Assembly (NCBI RefSeq): GCF_000952155.1
Contig: NZ_JYON01000001.1
Span: 434,001 to 498,000, forward strand
DNA length: 64,000 bases
Source of the DNA: Aliterella atlantica CENA595
GTDB lineage: Bacteria > Cyanobacteriota > Cyanobacteriia > Cyanobacteriales > Chroococcidiopsidaceae
Direction: 5' to 3'
The stretch's first letter is position 1, and every line of letters starts with the position of its first letter. Under the pieces are notes generated by a model, which had not been told where the DNA came from, made no database searches, and saw only the letters and a list, made by a program, of their open reading frames with translations. This document shows, one piece after another, positions 52,313-61,124 of the stretch. The position numbers were made by a program, and so were the translations under genes.

Positions 52313-53677
52313 ATGACAATTGATGAAGCGATAGGAATTGTGGAGACGGTTTTAGCAAAAGGACGCTTGAGTAAAGTCGAAGAAATTATCTTTCGTCAGT
52401 CTTGGGAAGGACTATCTTATCTAGAAATTGCTAAAAGTTCCGGCTACGATACAGGTTATCTCAAAGATACTGGTAGCAGCTTATGGCGATCGCTTTCTCA
52501 AGCTTTTGGCGATAAAGTCAGCAAAAATAATTTTCAACTAATTCTCAAACGACACGCCCAAACTCAAACGTCAACAGTATCTATAAAACCCAATATTCCT
52601 AGCAGCCATCATCTGCAAACTACGCAATGCGACTGGGGGGAAGCAATAGATACATCTATCTTCTACGGACGAAATGCAGAATTAACTACATTAGAAAAAT
52701 GGATAGTTAGCGATCGCGCTCGTTTAGTAATGTTATTAGGTATGGGTGGAATTGGTAAAACTACATTATCGATAAAGCTAGCAGAACAGATTCAACAAAA
52801 GTTTACTCATGTAATTTGGCGATCGCTGCGTAATGCTCTAACCATCCAAGATATTTTGACAGATTTACTCGCGCATTTGTCTAATGGGCAAGCAATCGCT
52901 CTACCAGAGAGTGTAAACGGGAAAATTTCCTTATTAATTAACTATCTACGTGCCTCGCGTTGCTTAGTGATATTAGATAATACAGAGACAATTTTACGCG
53001 CTGGCGATCGCGCTGGCAATTATTGCCCTGGCTATGAAGGTTACGGGCAATTATTTAGATGCATAGCAGAAACTACTCATCAAAGTTGCTTGGTACTAAC
53101 AAGTAGAGAAAAGCCTAGAGGTTTAGCAACTTATGAGGGTTTGACATTACCAGTGCGATCGCTCTACGTACTTGGATTAACAACAGAAGCCGCACAATAT
53201 ATTTTTCAAGCTAAGGGGCTTTGCATCTCATCGGAGCAAGGTAAAGTATTGGTAGAACGTTATGGTGGCAATCCTTTAGCCTTAAAGATAACTGCAACAA
53301 ATATCCAAGAATTGTTTGATGGCAATGTTTGCCAATTTATCTATCAAGGCGCAGCGCTTTTTGGTGATGTCTGGCAGCTTTTAGAGCAACATTTCGAGCG
53401 GCTATCAGATCTAGAGAAGCATATCATGTATGTCCTGGCAACTCGCAAAGCATGGGTATCGATCCCAGAATTACTTGATGATATTGCGTTTGTATCGTTG
53501 AGAGATTTATTAGAGGCACTAGAGTCATTAAAAGTGCGATCGCTAATTGAAAAAGCCACGCTAACAACACCGGAAAAAACATCTCCCTGCTTCATGCAAC
53601 AACCCGCAGTCATGGAGTATGTAAGTAGTAAGTTACTCGAACAAACAAACCTTGCCCTAGCTACGTTAAGTTGCTAA
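52313..53677 (+). CDS. vMAP-N/NB-ARC STAND ATPase without sensor repeats
   Basis: This protein of about 454 residues has an N-terminal helical vMAP-N-type domain (FRQSWEGLSYLEIAKSSGYD, GYLKDTGSSLWRSLSQAFGD) and an NB-ARC ATPase with P-loop GMGGIGKTT at 143-151. LRASRCLVILDNTETILRAG follows as Walker B, with SCLVLTSREKPRG and GGNPLALKITATNI, and a winged-helix-like end. Most cyanobacterial relatives continue into WD40 or TPR repeats, and this one stops after about 454 residues. I chose the ATG at 52313 over the GTG at 52304. A regulatory or defence role is inferred. Confidence 0.8.
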   Translation: MTIDEAIGIVETVLAKGRLSKVEEIIFRQSWEGLSYLEIAKSSGYDTGYLKDTGSSLWRSLSQAFGDKVSKNNFQLILKRHAQTQTSTVSIKPNIPSSHHLQTTQCDWGEAIDTSIFYGRNAELTTLEKWIVSDRARLVMLLGMGGIGKTTLSIKLAEQIQQKFTHVIWRSLRNALTIQDILTDLLAHLSNGQAIALPESVNGKISLLINYLRASRCLVILDNTETILRAGDRAGNYCPGYEGYGQLFRCIAETTHQSCLVLTSREKPRGLATYEGLTLPVRSLYVLGLTTEAAQYIFQAKGLCISSEQGKVLVERYGGNPLALKITATNIQELFDGNVCQFIYQGAALFGDVWQLLEQHFERLSDLEKHIMYVLATRKAWVSIPELLDDIAFVSLRDLLEALESLKVRSLIEKATLTTPEKTSPCFMQQPAVMEYVSSKLLEQTNLALATLSC

Positions 53678-54963
53678 TTTCCGATTGCTTGACCTGCTAG
53701 CCATGCTGTTGTCCAAGCGCTTTGAAAATTGAAGCCGCCAGTAACGCCATCGATGTCCAAAATTTCACCAGCAAAGTACAGTCCTGGTGTAATTCGGCTT
53801 GCCATTGATTTGAAATCAACTTGTTTGAGAGTAACGCCGCCGCAGGTAACAAATTCCTCTTTAAATGCGCCTTTGCCTTGGATTTGATAGCTACCTTGAG
53901 TAAGTTCGCAAATTAGTTGATTGAGGGTTTTATTAGATAATTCTGCCCACCTTTGTTCTGTGTCTATTCCAGCGCGGACGATTAGATATTGCCAGAGGCG
54001 ATGAGGTAAGTCAACACCGCGATGTAAGGCGATCGCTTTTTTGCTATGTTCTGATTTTACTTGCAGCAGTTTTGCCCGTAGTTCTTCGCTATTAAATTGG
54101 GTTTGCCAGTTTATTAGTAAAGTGGCTTGATAGGCGCGATCGTGTAATACTCTTGCACCCCATGCTGATAGTTTTAGCACCGCAGGACCGCTTAAACCCC
54201 AATGAGTAATTAATAATGGTCCCGTTTGTTCTAGGGAAGTTTTGCTATCTACTGATAAGCGCAGTTTTACAGGATTGGCGCTAATTCCGGCTAAATCTTT
54301 CAAGTGCTTGTCGATAATGTTGAATGTAAATAGCGATGGAACTGGCGGTTCGATGGTATGACCTAGAGATTTAGCAACTTGATAGCCTAATGGGTTGCTA
54401 CCTGTAGCCAAAAGGAGGCGATTGCACATTACCTTCTCTCCTGTCTTTAATTCAATGACAAATTCATCATTTTGCTTAACAACTGATACAACTGTTGTAC
54501 CTGTAAGCAGTTTTACTCCTGCAAAATGAGCGGCTTTCATCAAGCACTCAACAATAGTCTCCGAACTATCTGTAGTCGGAAACATTCTGCCATCTGGTTC
54601 AGTTTTTAGCTTCACGCCTTGGCTAGCAAACCACTTAACTGTATCTATAGATTGAAAGCGACTAAAAGCACCGCGCAAGGCTTTCCCGCCTCTAGGGTAA
54701 TTGGGGACTAATCCCGCCGGATCGAAGCAAGCATGAGTAACGTTGCAACGTCCTCCGCCAGATACGCGGACTTTGGCTAAAGGTTGGCGGCTAGCTTCTA
54801 ATAAACTAACTTGAGTATGGGGATGGGATTTGGCACAAGCAACAGCACCAAAAAAACCTGCTGCACCACCCCCAATGACTACTACTCGTAACGGTTGCAA
54901 AGTTGTTAATTCCTTAGATACTTTCTCCAACTCCAGCCTAACTAATTTAGGCAATTGCACCAC
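53674..54963 (-). CDS. HI0933-like FAD-dependent oxidoreductase
   Basis: This 429-residue flavoprotein of the HI0933/BaiN group has VVVIGGGAAGFFGAVACAKS, SGGGRCNVTHACFDPAGLVP, GRMFPTTDSSETIVECLMKA, and the C-terminal FAD site GLYFAGEILDIDGVTGGFNF. It may act as a reductase, but no substrate is known. The stop overlaps the NB-ARC gene by four bases in convergent orientation. Confidence 0.88.
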   Translation of the reverse strand: MVQLPKLVRLELEKVSKELTTLQPLRVVVIGGGAAGFFGAVACAKSHPHTQVSLLEASRQPLAKVRVSGGGRCNVTHACFDPAGLVPNYPRGGKALRGAFSRFQSIDTVKWFASQGVKLKTEPDGRMFPTTDSSETIVECLMKAAHFAGVKLLTGTTVVSVVKQNDEFVIELKTGEKVMCNRLLLATGSNPLGYQVAKSLGHTIEPPVPSLFTFNIIDKHLKDLAGISANPVKLRLSVDSKTSLEQTGPLLITHWGLSGPAVLKLSAWGARVLHDRAYQATLLINWQTQFNSEELRAKLLQVKSEHSKKAIALHRGVDLPHRLWQYLIVRAGIDTEQRWAELSNKTLNQLICELTQGSYQIQGKGAFKEEFVTCGGVTLKQVDFKSMASRITPGLYFAGEILDIDGVTGGFNFQSAWTTAWLAGQAIGN

Positions 54964-55010
54964 GCCAAACCGTGAGGAAGATTAGTTGCTGAATACTCAA
55001 TATGCACTAC

Positions 55011-55301
55011 TCAGCGATGAGAAGGTGTCTTGTCGAATAAAATTGTTTTGACAGGACGCGCTGAGGCGTGGATAACTGTGTTAGCTAAGGCAATAATTGG
55101 CTGACTGCAAGCAAGGCTATGAATTTCAGAAATTAACAGCGCGTTGCGGATAGCATAAGTGCTGTTATAGCGCTGTTTAGCGAAGGTACTATTATTTGCT
55201 CGTGCGACTTCTTGTACTAATAACTCAATATTGTCAGTATCCAGCACATTTTCTGCAACAGCGAAGCCATCCTCTATTACAGCAGATTTAATTAAACTCA
55301 T
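55011..55301 (-). pseudogene. Truncated phytanoyl-CoA dioxygenase-like protein
   Basis: The 96-residue frame reads VIEDGFAVAENVLDTDNIEL, YNSTYAIRNALLISEIHSLA and ARPVKTILFDKTP, then stops. This is the N-terminal part of PhyH-type 2-oxoglutarate dioxygenases. Full proteins continue with the HxD...H iron ligands, which are absent here. I infer a truncated, inactive gene. It ends near the start of the convergent FAD gene region. Confidence 0.65.
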
Positions 55302-55312
55302 TAAACAGTTGA

Positions 55313-55471
55313 CTATTCAGACTCAAATTGATCTTTAGTTGCACCGCAAACTGGACACACCCAATCATCAGGAATATTCTCAAAAGGCGTACCAGGTTCT
55401 ATGCCGCTGTCCGGATCTCCTACTTCTGGGTCGTACTGGTAAGCGCAAACAGTACATACGTAACTTTGCAT
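55313..55471 (-). CDS. Rubredoxin
   Basis: This 52-residue protein has the rubredoxin iron ligands C6, C9, C39 and C42 ([35 protein letters not shown]). It is a small soluble electron carrier. I chose the ATG at 55471, because the frame from 55540 would include a terminator hairpin. It lacks the C-terminal membrane helix of RubA, so it is the soluble type. Confidence 0.92.
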   Translation of the reverse strand: MQSYVCTVCAYQYDPEVGDPDSGIEPGTPFENIPDDWVCPVCGATKDQFESE

Positions 55472-55493
55472 GGCAGTGTCTCTAAAATAATTA

Positions 55494-55522
55494 AAGCCTC
55501 TAGAATTTGCTTCTAGAGGCTT
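55494..55522 (-). terminator. Intrinsic terminator of the ChaB-like gene
   Basis: AAGCCTCTAGAA (55494-55505) and TTCTAGAGGCTT (55511-55522) form a perfect 12-bp stem with a 5-base loop. On the minus strand it follows the ChaB-like gene by 25 bp and is trailed by TTAATTATTTT. It insulates rubredoxin from the upstream gene. Confidence 0.8.
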
Positions 55523-55546
55523 ATTGTCACTGTTTATCAAAAACTA

Positions 55547-56341
55547 CTATACAGTCATTTTAGACTTTGACCATACACCATGTTCGTCTTGTTCAAACTG
55601 TTCGCGGACGATATCCCAAGCGTGATGTTCGGCTTTAGATTCATCGCTAGAGTTTGCTAGTTCTGAGTTGTAGTTGGCAATGTATAGCCGTTGCGCGTCT
55701 TGGGAAAGGTGAGAACGAATTTCGGGCGACAAGTGGCTGGGATCTTCTATTTGTCCCGAACGTCCGCGCGGTAATGCTGTTTCGTTAGTGTGGATTTCTT
55801 CGCCACCAGCACTTTCTAATAGTAGTTGAATTTCGCCTGATTTATCCGCAGGGACTTCTACAGCTACCATGAAGTCACCAGCTTCTATGCGGGTTTGGTA
55901 AACGGCGGCTTTGTCTTCTGGCATTCCCAATGTTACTAAAGCAGATACTAATCCAGCGCCAGCACTTCCAGCGATCGCTCCACTAGCTGCTCCTAGTAAT
56001 GCTGCGCCCAAAGGTCCTGCTGCTACTAGCGTACCGACAAAAGGAACAAATAATACTCCTACGCCAGTTAATAAAGCCAATGCAGAACCAAATAAGGAAC
56101 CAAAGATCGCACCTTGTCTGAGTCCGCCGAAAATTACATCTTTTTTGGTAATAAAGCCAGCAATTTTTGTTTCGGAGTGGAAGTTTTTGCCGACTACTGA
56201 AATATCGTCGCGGGAAATACCCCGATCTAGCAAGCGGTGAATTACACCATCAATTTGTTCGCGTTCTTTAAAAATTGCCGATACAGTGCGTTCTGCTGTG
56301 GAGACACTAGGTTGTGAGGCTGTCGGATTTGTTGCTGTCAT
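55547..56341 (-). CDS. Membrane protein with C-terminal ChaB domain
   Basis: This 264-residue protein has an N-terminal stress-protein-like segment ([20 protein letters not shown], then [12 protein letters not shown]) and a glycine/alanine-rich membrane region of about 75-140 ([40 protein letters not shown]). The C-terminal ChaB-type domain reads [20 protein letters not shown], then [17 protein letters not shown]. Cyanobacterial proteins of this build exist, probably stress-related. The role is inferred. Confidence 0.75.
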   Translation of the reverse strand: MTATNPTASQPSVSTAERTVSAIFKEREQIDGVIHRLLDRGISRDDISVVGKNFHSETKIAGFITKKDVIFGGLRQGAIFGSLFGSALALLTGVGVLFVPFVGTLVAAGPLGAALLGAASGAIAGSAGAGLVSALVTLGMPEDKAAVYQTRIEAGDFMVAVEVPADKSGEIQLLLESAGGEEIHTNETALPRGRSGQIEDPSHLSPEIRSHLSQDAQRLYIANYNSELANSSDESKAEHHAWDIVREQFEQDEHGVWSKSKMTV

Positions 56342-56442
56342 TTAGTTCTCCTTGAACTCTTTGCTCTCTATTTCTTCTTGGAGAATATCTAAATAGCTAT
56401 CTGTGTTACTTCATCCATAGGGTTGATTAGTTAGGGTAAGCA

Positions 56443-56781
56443 ATGTTGTTTATTCTCAAGAATTTAGCCGCAGCGACAAGTATTTTGGCGGGCTTAGAAT
56501 TAGAAGCACAGACGATCCAACAATTGATGAGGAGTCTGGTAATGCGCGAATCGACTATGTATCAGGCTATTCTACGCGAAGGTCGTGCTGAGGGGCTAGA
56601 ACAGGGTCGCACAGTCGGAGAAAGAACAATAGTTATCAAGCAGCTTACTCGGAAGTTAGGTAGTCTATCACCTGACGTAATTACAAAAGTGAGTAGTTTG
56701 AGTCTTGAGGAATTAGAATCTTTGGCTGAGGCTTTGTTGGATTTTACCAATGTTGGGGATCTGGAATCTTGGTTAAAGTAA
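56443..56781 (+). pseudogene. C-terminal remnant of an Rpn/DUF4351 transposase-like nuclease
   Basis: The 112-residue frame reads RSLVMRESTMYQAILREGRA, EGLEQGRTVGERTIVIKQLT and then the DUF4351 end SSLSLEELESLAEALLDFTN, VGDLESWLK. It corresponds to the last third of Rpn-family proteins. The PD-(D/E)XK nuclease part is missing, so the gene appears 5'-truncated. Translation from 56443 may still occur. Confidence 0.65.
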
Positions 56782-56837
56782 TCCGAGCTAACAGTTTCGC
56801 CAGTAGAATTCAACTAACGCTGTAATTTTCTCACTCT

Positions 56838-57431
56838 ATGTCAATTGCCCCAATTCCACCTTATAACGCTTTAATTTTTGACTGTGACGGTACTCTAGCT
56901 GATACTTTACCCGTTCACTTTCAAACATGGTTGGCATCCTTGCAAGCAGTGGGAGCAGATATTTCTAGAAATTGGTATTACCAATACTGCGGTACGTCTG
57001 CACAGGAGATGCTGCAAATTCTTAAAGTTGAATTTGGCTATCAGTTTGACTTAGAAGAAGTCGCACAAGCAAGACAAAAGCATTACCAATCTCTGCTCAA
57101 TACTGTTAAGGAAGTTCAAGCTGTTGCAGAAATTGTCCGCAACCATTACCAAAAAGTACCGATGGCGGTGGCTTCAGGTGGTGAAAAAGTAGTATTAGAA
57201 GTCACACTTAATAATATTGGACTGCGCGATTACTTCGATGTTGTAGTCAGTATTGATGATGTAGAAAAGGGAAAACCCGAACCAGATATATTTTTGCTAG
57301 CATCGCAAAGGTTGGGTATCGCTCCCCAAGATTGCATCGTTTATGAAGATAGCGACGGCGGTTTAGAAGCTGCTCGTCGTGCCAAAATGCGCTCGATTGA
57401 CGTGCGCGTTCTACTGCAACCTGAAGCTTAA
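56838..57431 (+). CDS. HAD-family phosphatase (beta-phosphoglucomutase-like)
   Basis: This 197-residue haloacid dehalogenase has the nucleophile motif FDCDGTLADT with D15 and D17, motif II near VASGG and motif III in EKGKPEPDIF and YEDSDGGLEAAR. The cap domain is the small helical type of beta-phosphoglucomutase and phosphoglycolate-phosphatase relatives. The substrate is open. Confidence 0.87.
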   Translation: MSIAPIPPYNALIFDCDGTLADTLPVHFQTWLASLQAVGADISRNWYYQYCGTSAQEMLQILKVEFGYQFDLEEVAQARQKHYQSLLNTVKEVQAVAEIVRNHYQKVPMAVASGGEKVVLEVTLNNIGLRDYFDVVVSIDDVEKGKPEPDIFLLASQRLGIAPQDCIVYEDSDGGLEAARRAKMRSIDVRVLLQPEA

Positions 57432-57437
57432 CAGCAG

Positions 57438-57620
57438 TTAAAACCTACTCCATCTATTTTGCCAAATCCCAAAAATTGCTGTAGCGATCGCCATCAATAC
57501 CAATAGCCAAATAACTCCACCTGGAATAAATCCCAATATACCAAAGCCTCTTAACACCCAAACAGCGATGGTAATGCTGATAACGATCGCTAATATCTGT
57601 ATAGTCTTTCGGTTACGCAA
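57438..57620 (-). CDS. Small two-helix membrane protein
   Basis: This 60-residue protein has two hydrophobic segments (IQILAIVISITIAVWVL and IPGGVIWLLVLMAIATAIF) joined by GFGILGF. No function is known to me. It is convergent with the HAD gene, seven bases away. Confidence 0.6.
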   Translation of the reverse strand: MRNRKTIQILAIVISITIAVWVLRGFGILGFIPGGVIWLLVLMAIATAIFGIWQNRWSRF

Positions 57621-57862
57621 ATCCCTAAATAGCCTCGCAATCTTATTGGCTTTCTCTCAAGTTATCTATATACATCCTATTTGGTAATTTTTGCCTATTA
57701 ATTCATTTCCAATAAATTATTGGAACTTTCACAGCAGATTTAGCATCTCTTTACAAAAGTACAAGGTGGATTGACGATAATAAGTGATTAGGCTAACACA
57801 TAAGCTGTATGTGTTTATACTATAGGGCTTATTTATATTGGTGTGGGAGCAGACGCAGGTTT

Positions 57863-58399
57863 ATGGATAGATTTTCTCCGAAATTGGGCAACGAGTGGAA
57901 CGATCGCAATACAACAGCATTGATGCATGGAGAAATTTTAGTAGAGACGCGATCGCATTCAGCGTGGGGAGGAGCGGTAAGTGCAACAATGTATTTACCC
58001 ATGCAGCGATCGCACGTTTGGCAGCAAGTAACAGATTATCCTCGGTGGGTACAGTATTTTCCCGATGTGACAATCAGCGAAGTTTTACACAGAGGTGAGG
58101 TAAAACGCTTGTATCAAGCCGCTAAAAAAGCTTTTATATTCTTTACCGCTCAAGTCGAAGTATATTTAAATGTAATTGAAGTCGTACAGCAACAGATTCA
58201 GTTTCGGCTAGAAAGAGGCACTTTTACCGATTTTACTGCCGATTTGCACTTGCAAGATTGCCAATCCGGAACATTACTAACGTATGCAGTGCAAGCTACG
58301 CCTAATATTCCTATTCCCAGCATATTTATCCAACAAGCAATGAATTTAGAGTTGCCAGCTAATATGCGGAAAATGCGTCAAGTGATTTGTGGCAGTTAG
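57863..58399 (+). CDS. SRPBCC-fold cyclase/dehydrase-like protein
   Basis: This protein of about 178 residues shows the START/SRPBCC layout: MYLPMQRSHVWQQVTDYPRW, FPDVTISEVLHR, and a final long helix (FIQQAMNLELPANMRKMRQV). Members bind hydrophobic ligands. I prefer the ATG at 57863 over the frame from 57809, which adds an unlikely Tyr/Arg-rich lead. No partner gene is evident. Confidence 0.75.
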   Translation: MDRFSPKLGNEWNDRNTTALMHGEILVETRSHSAWGGAVSATMYLPMQRSHVWQQVTDYPRWVQYFPDVTISEVLHRGEVKRLYQAAKKAFIFFTAQVEVYLNVIEVVQQQIQFRLERGTFTDFTADLHLQDCQSGTLLTYAVQATPNIPIPSIFIQQAMNLELPANMRKMRQVICGS

Positions 58400-58411
58400 A
58401 GCAGCACATTA

Positions 58412-58438
58412 ACAGTGACCAGTGACCAGTGACCAGTT
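58412..58438. repeat. CAGTGAC heptamer tandem repeat
   Basis: About four units of the cagtgac heptamer lie 12 bases after the SRPBCC gene. The same unit in inverse orientation is at 58599-58628, so the two arms flank about 160 bp of noncoding DNA, giving an inverted-repeat layout before the tRNA gene. Confidence 0.85.
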
Positions 58439-58598
58439 AAATATTCAGCCCTTGGGTTTAATTCTCCCCTCTTGAAAAGGTTTTTGCTAAGGGGCACAGA
58501 GAAAGACCGCAAACTTTCCGCAACTTAAGCCTGCGTTGTAGGTTTAAAGTTGGGGTTTAACAGTGACCAATATTGTTCGCAAGCGAACGTCTTAAACC

Positions 58599-58628
58599 TG
58601 GTCACTGGTCACTGGTCACTGGTCACTG
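58599..58628. repeat. GTCACTG heptamer tandem repeat (inverse)
   Basis: Four units of tggtcac run up to ten bases before the tRNA-Ser 3' end. It is the reverse complement of the array at 58412-58438. It belongs to the same family as 3818-3836 and 59226-59244. Confidence 0.85.
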
Positions 58629-58637
58629 CTTTAATAC

Positions 58638-58721
58638 GGAGAGGGTGGGATTCGAACCCACGTTAAGTTGCCCTAAACAGCATTTCCAGTGCTGCGCCTT
58701 CAACCACTCGGCCACCTCTCC
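58638..58721 (-). tRNA. tRNA-Ser (anticodon GGA)
   Basis: On the minus strand the 84-base sequence begins GGAGAGG and ends CCTCTCC, a perfect 7-bp acceptor stem. It has the D-arm GTGGCCGAGTGGTT, the anticodon stem CAGCA/TGCTG with loop CTGGAAA (anticodon GGA), a long variable arm typical of class II tRNAs, and the T-loop GGGTTCGAATCCC. CCA is not encoded. Confidence 0.95.
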
Positions 58722-58795
58722 AGATGCCAGGAATTCTAATTATACAATGCGATGAAGCGCTAAGGTGAATAAAGACAAAAATTTTTCATATAGAT

Positions 58796-59164
58796 ATGCC
58801 TGATTTGTTTAAAATCGCAATTCGCGATCGCCAACTTAACAAAACCTACACGCTCCAAGTACCGGAAGATAAATACATTCTGCAAAATGCAGAACAACAA
58901 GGCGTAGAATTGCCTTACTTATGTCGCAACGGCGCTTGTACTACTTGCGCGGTGCGGGTAATCTCTGGAGAAATCTATCAGCCAGAGGCTATGGGACTAT
59001 CGTCAGAATTGCGCCAGCAAGGTTACGCTTTACTATGTGTCAGCTATCCCCGCTCGGACTTGGAAGTAGAAACTCAAGATGAAGATGAAGTGTACGAACT
59101 CCAGTTTGGACGTTATTTCGGTAAAGGTAAGGTAAGAGCAGGTTTACCATTGGATGAAGAGTAG
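58796..59164 (+). CDS. Plant-type [2Fe-2S] ferredoxin with C-terminal extension
   Basis: This 122-residue ferredoxin has cluster cysteines C43, C48, C51 and C81 (PYLCRNGACTTCAVRV; LLCVSYPRSDLEVE). The acidic C-terminus is extended by about 20 residues (YELQFGRYFGKGKVRAGLPL) beyond ordinary PetF, as in the FdC-type cyanobacterial ferredoxins. It is a soluble electron carrier and its partner is not evident. A strong hairpin follows. Confidence 0.88.
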   Translation: MPDLFKIAIRDRQLNKTYTLQVPEDKYILQNAEQQGVELPYLCRNGACTTCAVRVISGEIYQPEAMGLSSELRQQGYALLCVSYPRSDLEVETQDEDEVYELQFGRYFGKGKVRAGLPLDEE

Positions 59165-59179
59165 AAGCTAATAAATAAT

Positions 59180-59212
59180 AAAGGAGATAGATGAGGTACA
59201 TCTATCTCCTTT
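59180..59212. terminator. Terminator hairpin after the ferredoxin gene
   Basis: AAAGGAGATAGATG (59180-59193) and CATCTATCTCCTTT (59199-59212) form a perfect 14-bp stem with a 5-base loop, followed by ACTTTTAA. It lies between convergent genes and could serve both strands. Confidence 0.8.
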
Positions 59213-59225
59213 ACTTTTAACTCTT

Positions 59226-59244
59226 CACTGGTCACTGGTCACTG
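59226..59244. repeat. GTCACTG heptamer repeat before the hepA stop
   Basis: Two to three units (cactggtcactggtcactg) lie directly beside the hepA stop at 59247. It is a further member of the heptamer family at 3818, 58412 and 58599. Confidence 0.8.
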
Positions 59245-59246
59245 TC

Positions 59247-61097
59247 TTATCCTGCTTGACTTGTTTGATTTTGCATTCTGTGATAGTTCCAAAGCTTACC
59301 GCGCTGTTCTAGCAAATCTTGATAGGAACCTTGCTCGACGATTTTGCCTTGTTCTAAAACTACAACTTTGTCTGCTTTGGCAATTGTCGATAAACGGTGA
59401 GCGATCGCAATTACAGTTCTACCAACTGCTAACTTTTCTAGCGATGCTTGAATTAACCGCTCGGAAACAGAATCGAGGGCGCTGGTAGCTTCATCTAGAA
59501 TCAATATTTCTGGGTTACGCAGCAAAGCTCTAGCGATCGCAATTCTCTGCCTTTGACCTCCAGATAAGCGCACTCCGCGATCGCCCAACTGCGTTTCAAA
59601 GCCTTCAGGCATTTCTAATATAAAGTCCCAAGCATTCGCTAACTTCGCTGCTTCTTCTACTTGCTCTGGAGTAGCATTTTGCGAACCATAAGCAATATTG
59701 TCGTACACCGAGGAGTTGAAGATAAATGTATCTTGGCTAACGACTGCCATGCGACGGCGGACAGTATTGATGTCAAACTCGCGCAGATCGATGCTATCTA
59801 GAAAGACATGACCTTGAATAGGGTCGTAAAAGCGGGGAATCAAGTCAGCTAAGGTAGTTTTACCTGCTCCTGAAGCACCTACCAAAGCTGTTGTCTGACC
59901 GCGTTTGATTGTGAGAGTAATATTATTTAGGACTAGGTTACTAAAGTCGTAACCAAAATCTACCGACCTAAATTCAATTGCTTGCTGTAAGCCTGTAAAT
60001 TCCCGCCTGCCATTTTCCAAGTATTTTTTGTTGTCAGTGCGTAACAGTTGCATGACGTTGTGGATTGAGCCGCGAAAATTGCTTAACATGGCTCTATTCC
60101 CGTTCATTTCGTGGATGGATGGGACGAGGCGAAATAAGATAAACAAAAATGTTAGTAATGATGCTATTTGCAGCGTGCCATTAGCAACAAATATAGTAAT
60201 TGCGACAATAATCATGCTCACCAGTACAGTTGTCGCTGCACCTTCAGCAATTGGTTTAACTAATGCTAGTCCTAAAGTTGCTTTAATTGAATTGTCAACT
60301 ACATCTGAGCTTGCTTGATAGTAGCGCTTGCGTTCAAAATCTTGGGTAGCAAAGGCTTGGACGGTACGAATACCGTTGATTAGTTCGATCGCTCTAGTGG
60401 CAAATTTGCCATTGGCTTTAGACACTGCAAAACTAGCTTCTCGTACTCGCTTGTTTAGATTAGACAGTGCTACCGCTAGCAGAGTAAACAGCATAATAGC
60501 GAGCATTGACAACTGCCAAGACAATTGAAACATCAAAACGGCATAAACTGCTAGCGTCATGCCCTTAGTAATGATAAAAGAACTTAACCCAAATGCCTGC
60601 TGCAACCTACCAATTTCACCAGTAATTGTATTGATAAGTTCGCCTGAATGACTGGTAGAAAAATAGCTTAAACTTAGTGACTGCAATTGCTCGAAGATTC
60701 TCTTTCTCAAGCGATCGACTAATTTAAGCTGAGTCATTTCTGTATAAACTTGGGTCAGATAGTTAAAAACTGCCCGAATCCACGTTGCTACCAAAATCAG
60801 CGTTGATACTCGGTAAAGCCGATTGGTTGACGATTCATTGATGCCTAAAATTGAAACGTCAAACCATCTTACTCCTGTTTGGATTGCTGGAGATTCTGGG
60901 TTGACCAAACTTTGTAAGAATGCTAGCAGAAACCCTAGTCCAAATCCTTCAAAAGCTGCTGCCCCCAACGCAAAAACTATAGCTAAGGTAGCAATCCAAG
61001 GAAAGTATTTGAATTCTCGCAAAATCAGATAGTTATCTTTCCAAAAATTAGTAGCTTTAAGTGAATTGCGAACAGGAGCGGGAAGATTGAAACCCAT
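59247..61097 (-). CDS. hepA: HepA-like ABC exporter (permease-ATPase)
   Basis: This 616-residue half-transporter has six N-terminal helices and an ATPase with Walker A GASGAGKTTLADLIPR, signature LSGGQRQRIAIARA, Walker B ILILDEATSALD and the H-loop IAIAHRLSTI. The N-terminus (MGFNLPAPVRNSLKATNFW) resembles HepA of heterocyst-forming cyanobacteria, which is needed for envelope polysaccharide. hepC lies 27 bp upstream on the same strand, the order known from Nostoc. In a strain without heterocysts it could serve akinetes or sheath. Confidence 0.85.
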   Translation of the reverse strand: MGFNLPAPVRNSLKATNFWKDNYLILREFKYFPWIATLAIVFALGAAAFEGFGLGFLLAFLQSLVNPESPAIQTGVRWFDVSILGINESSTNRLYRVSTLILVATWIRAVFNYLTQVYTEMTQLKLVDRLRKRIFEQLQSLSLSYFSTSHSGELINTITGEIGRLQQAFGLSSFIITKGMTLAVYAVLMFQLSWQLSMLAIMLFTLLAVALSNLNKRVREASFAVSKANGKFATRAIELINGIRTVQAFATQDFERKRYYQASSDVVDNSIKATLGLALVKPIAEGAATTVLVSMIIVAITIFVANGTLQIASLLTFLFILFRLVPSIHEMNGNRAMLSNFRGSIHNVMQLLRTDNKKYLENGRREFTGLQQAIEFRSVDFGYDFSNLVLNNITLTIKRGQTTALVGASGAGKTTLADLIPRFYDPIQGHVFLDSIDLREFDINTVRRRMAVVSQDTFIFNSSVYDNIAYGSQNATPEQVEEAAKLANAWDFILEMPEGFETQLGDRGVRLSGGQRQRIAIARALLRNPEILILDEATSALDSVSERLIQASLEKLAVGRTVIAIAHRLSTIAKADKVVVLEQGKIVEQGSYQDLLEQRGKLWNYHRMQNQTSQAG

Positions 61098-61124
61098 AGT
61101 TATCTGCTGACGGTAGTAATTGAA

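Noticed and set aside
58573..58755. Plus-strand frame over the tRNA region
   Set aside because: It is the antisense of tRNA-Ser and of a heptamer repeat.
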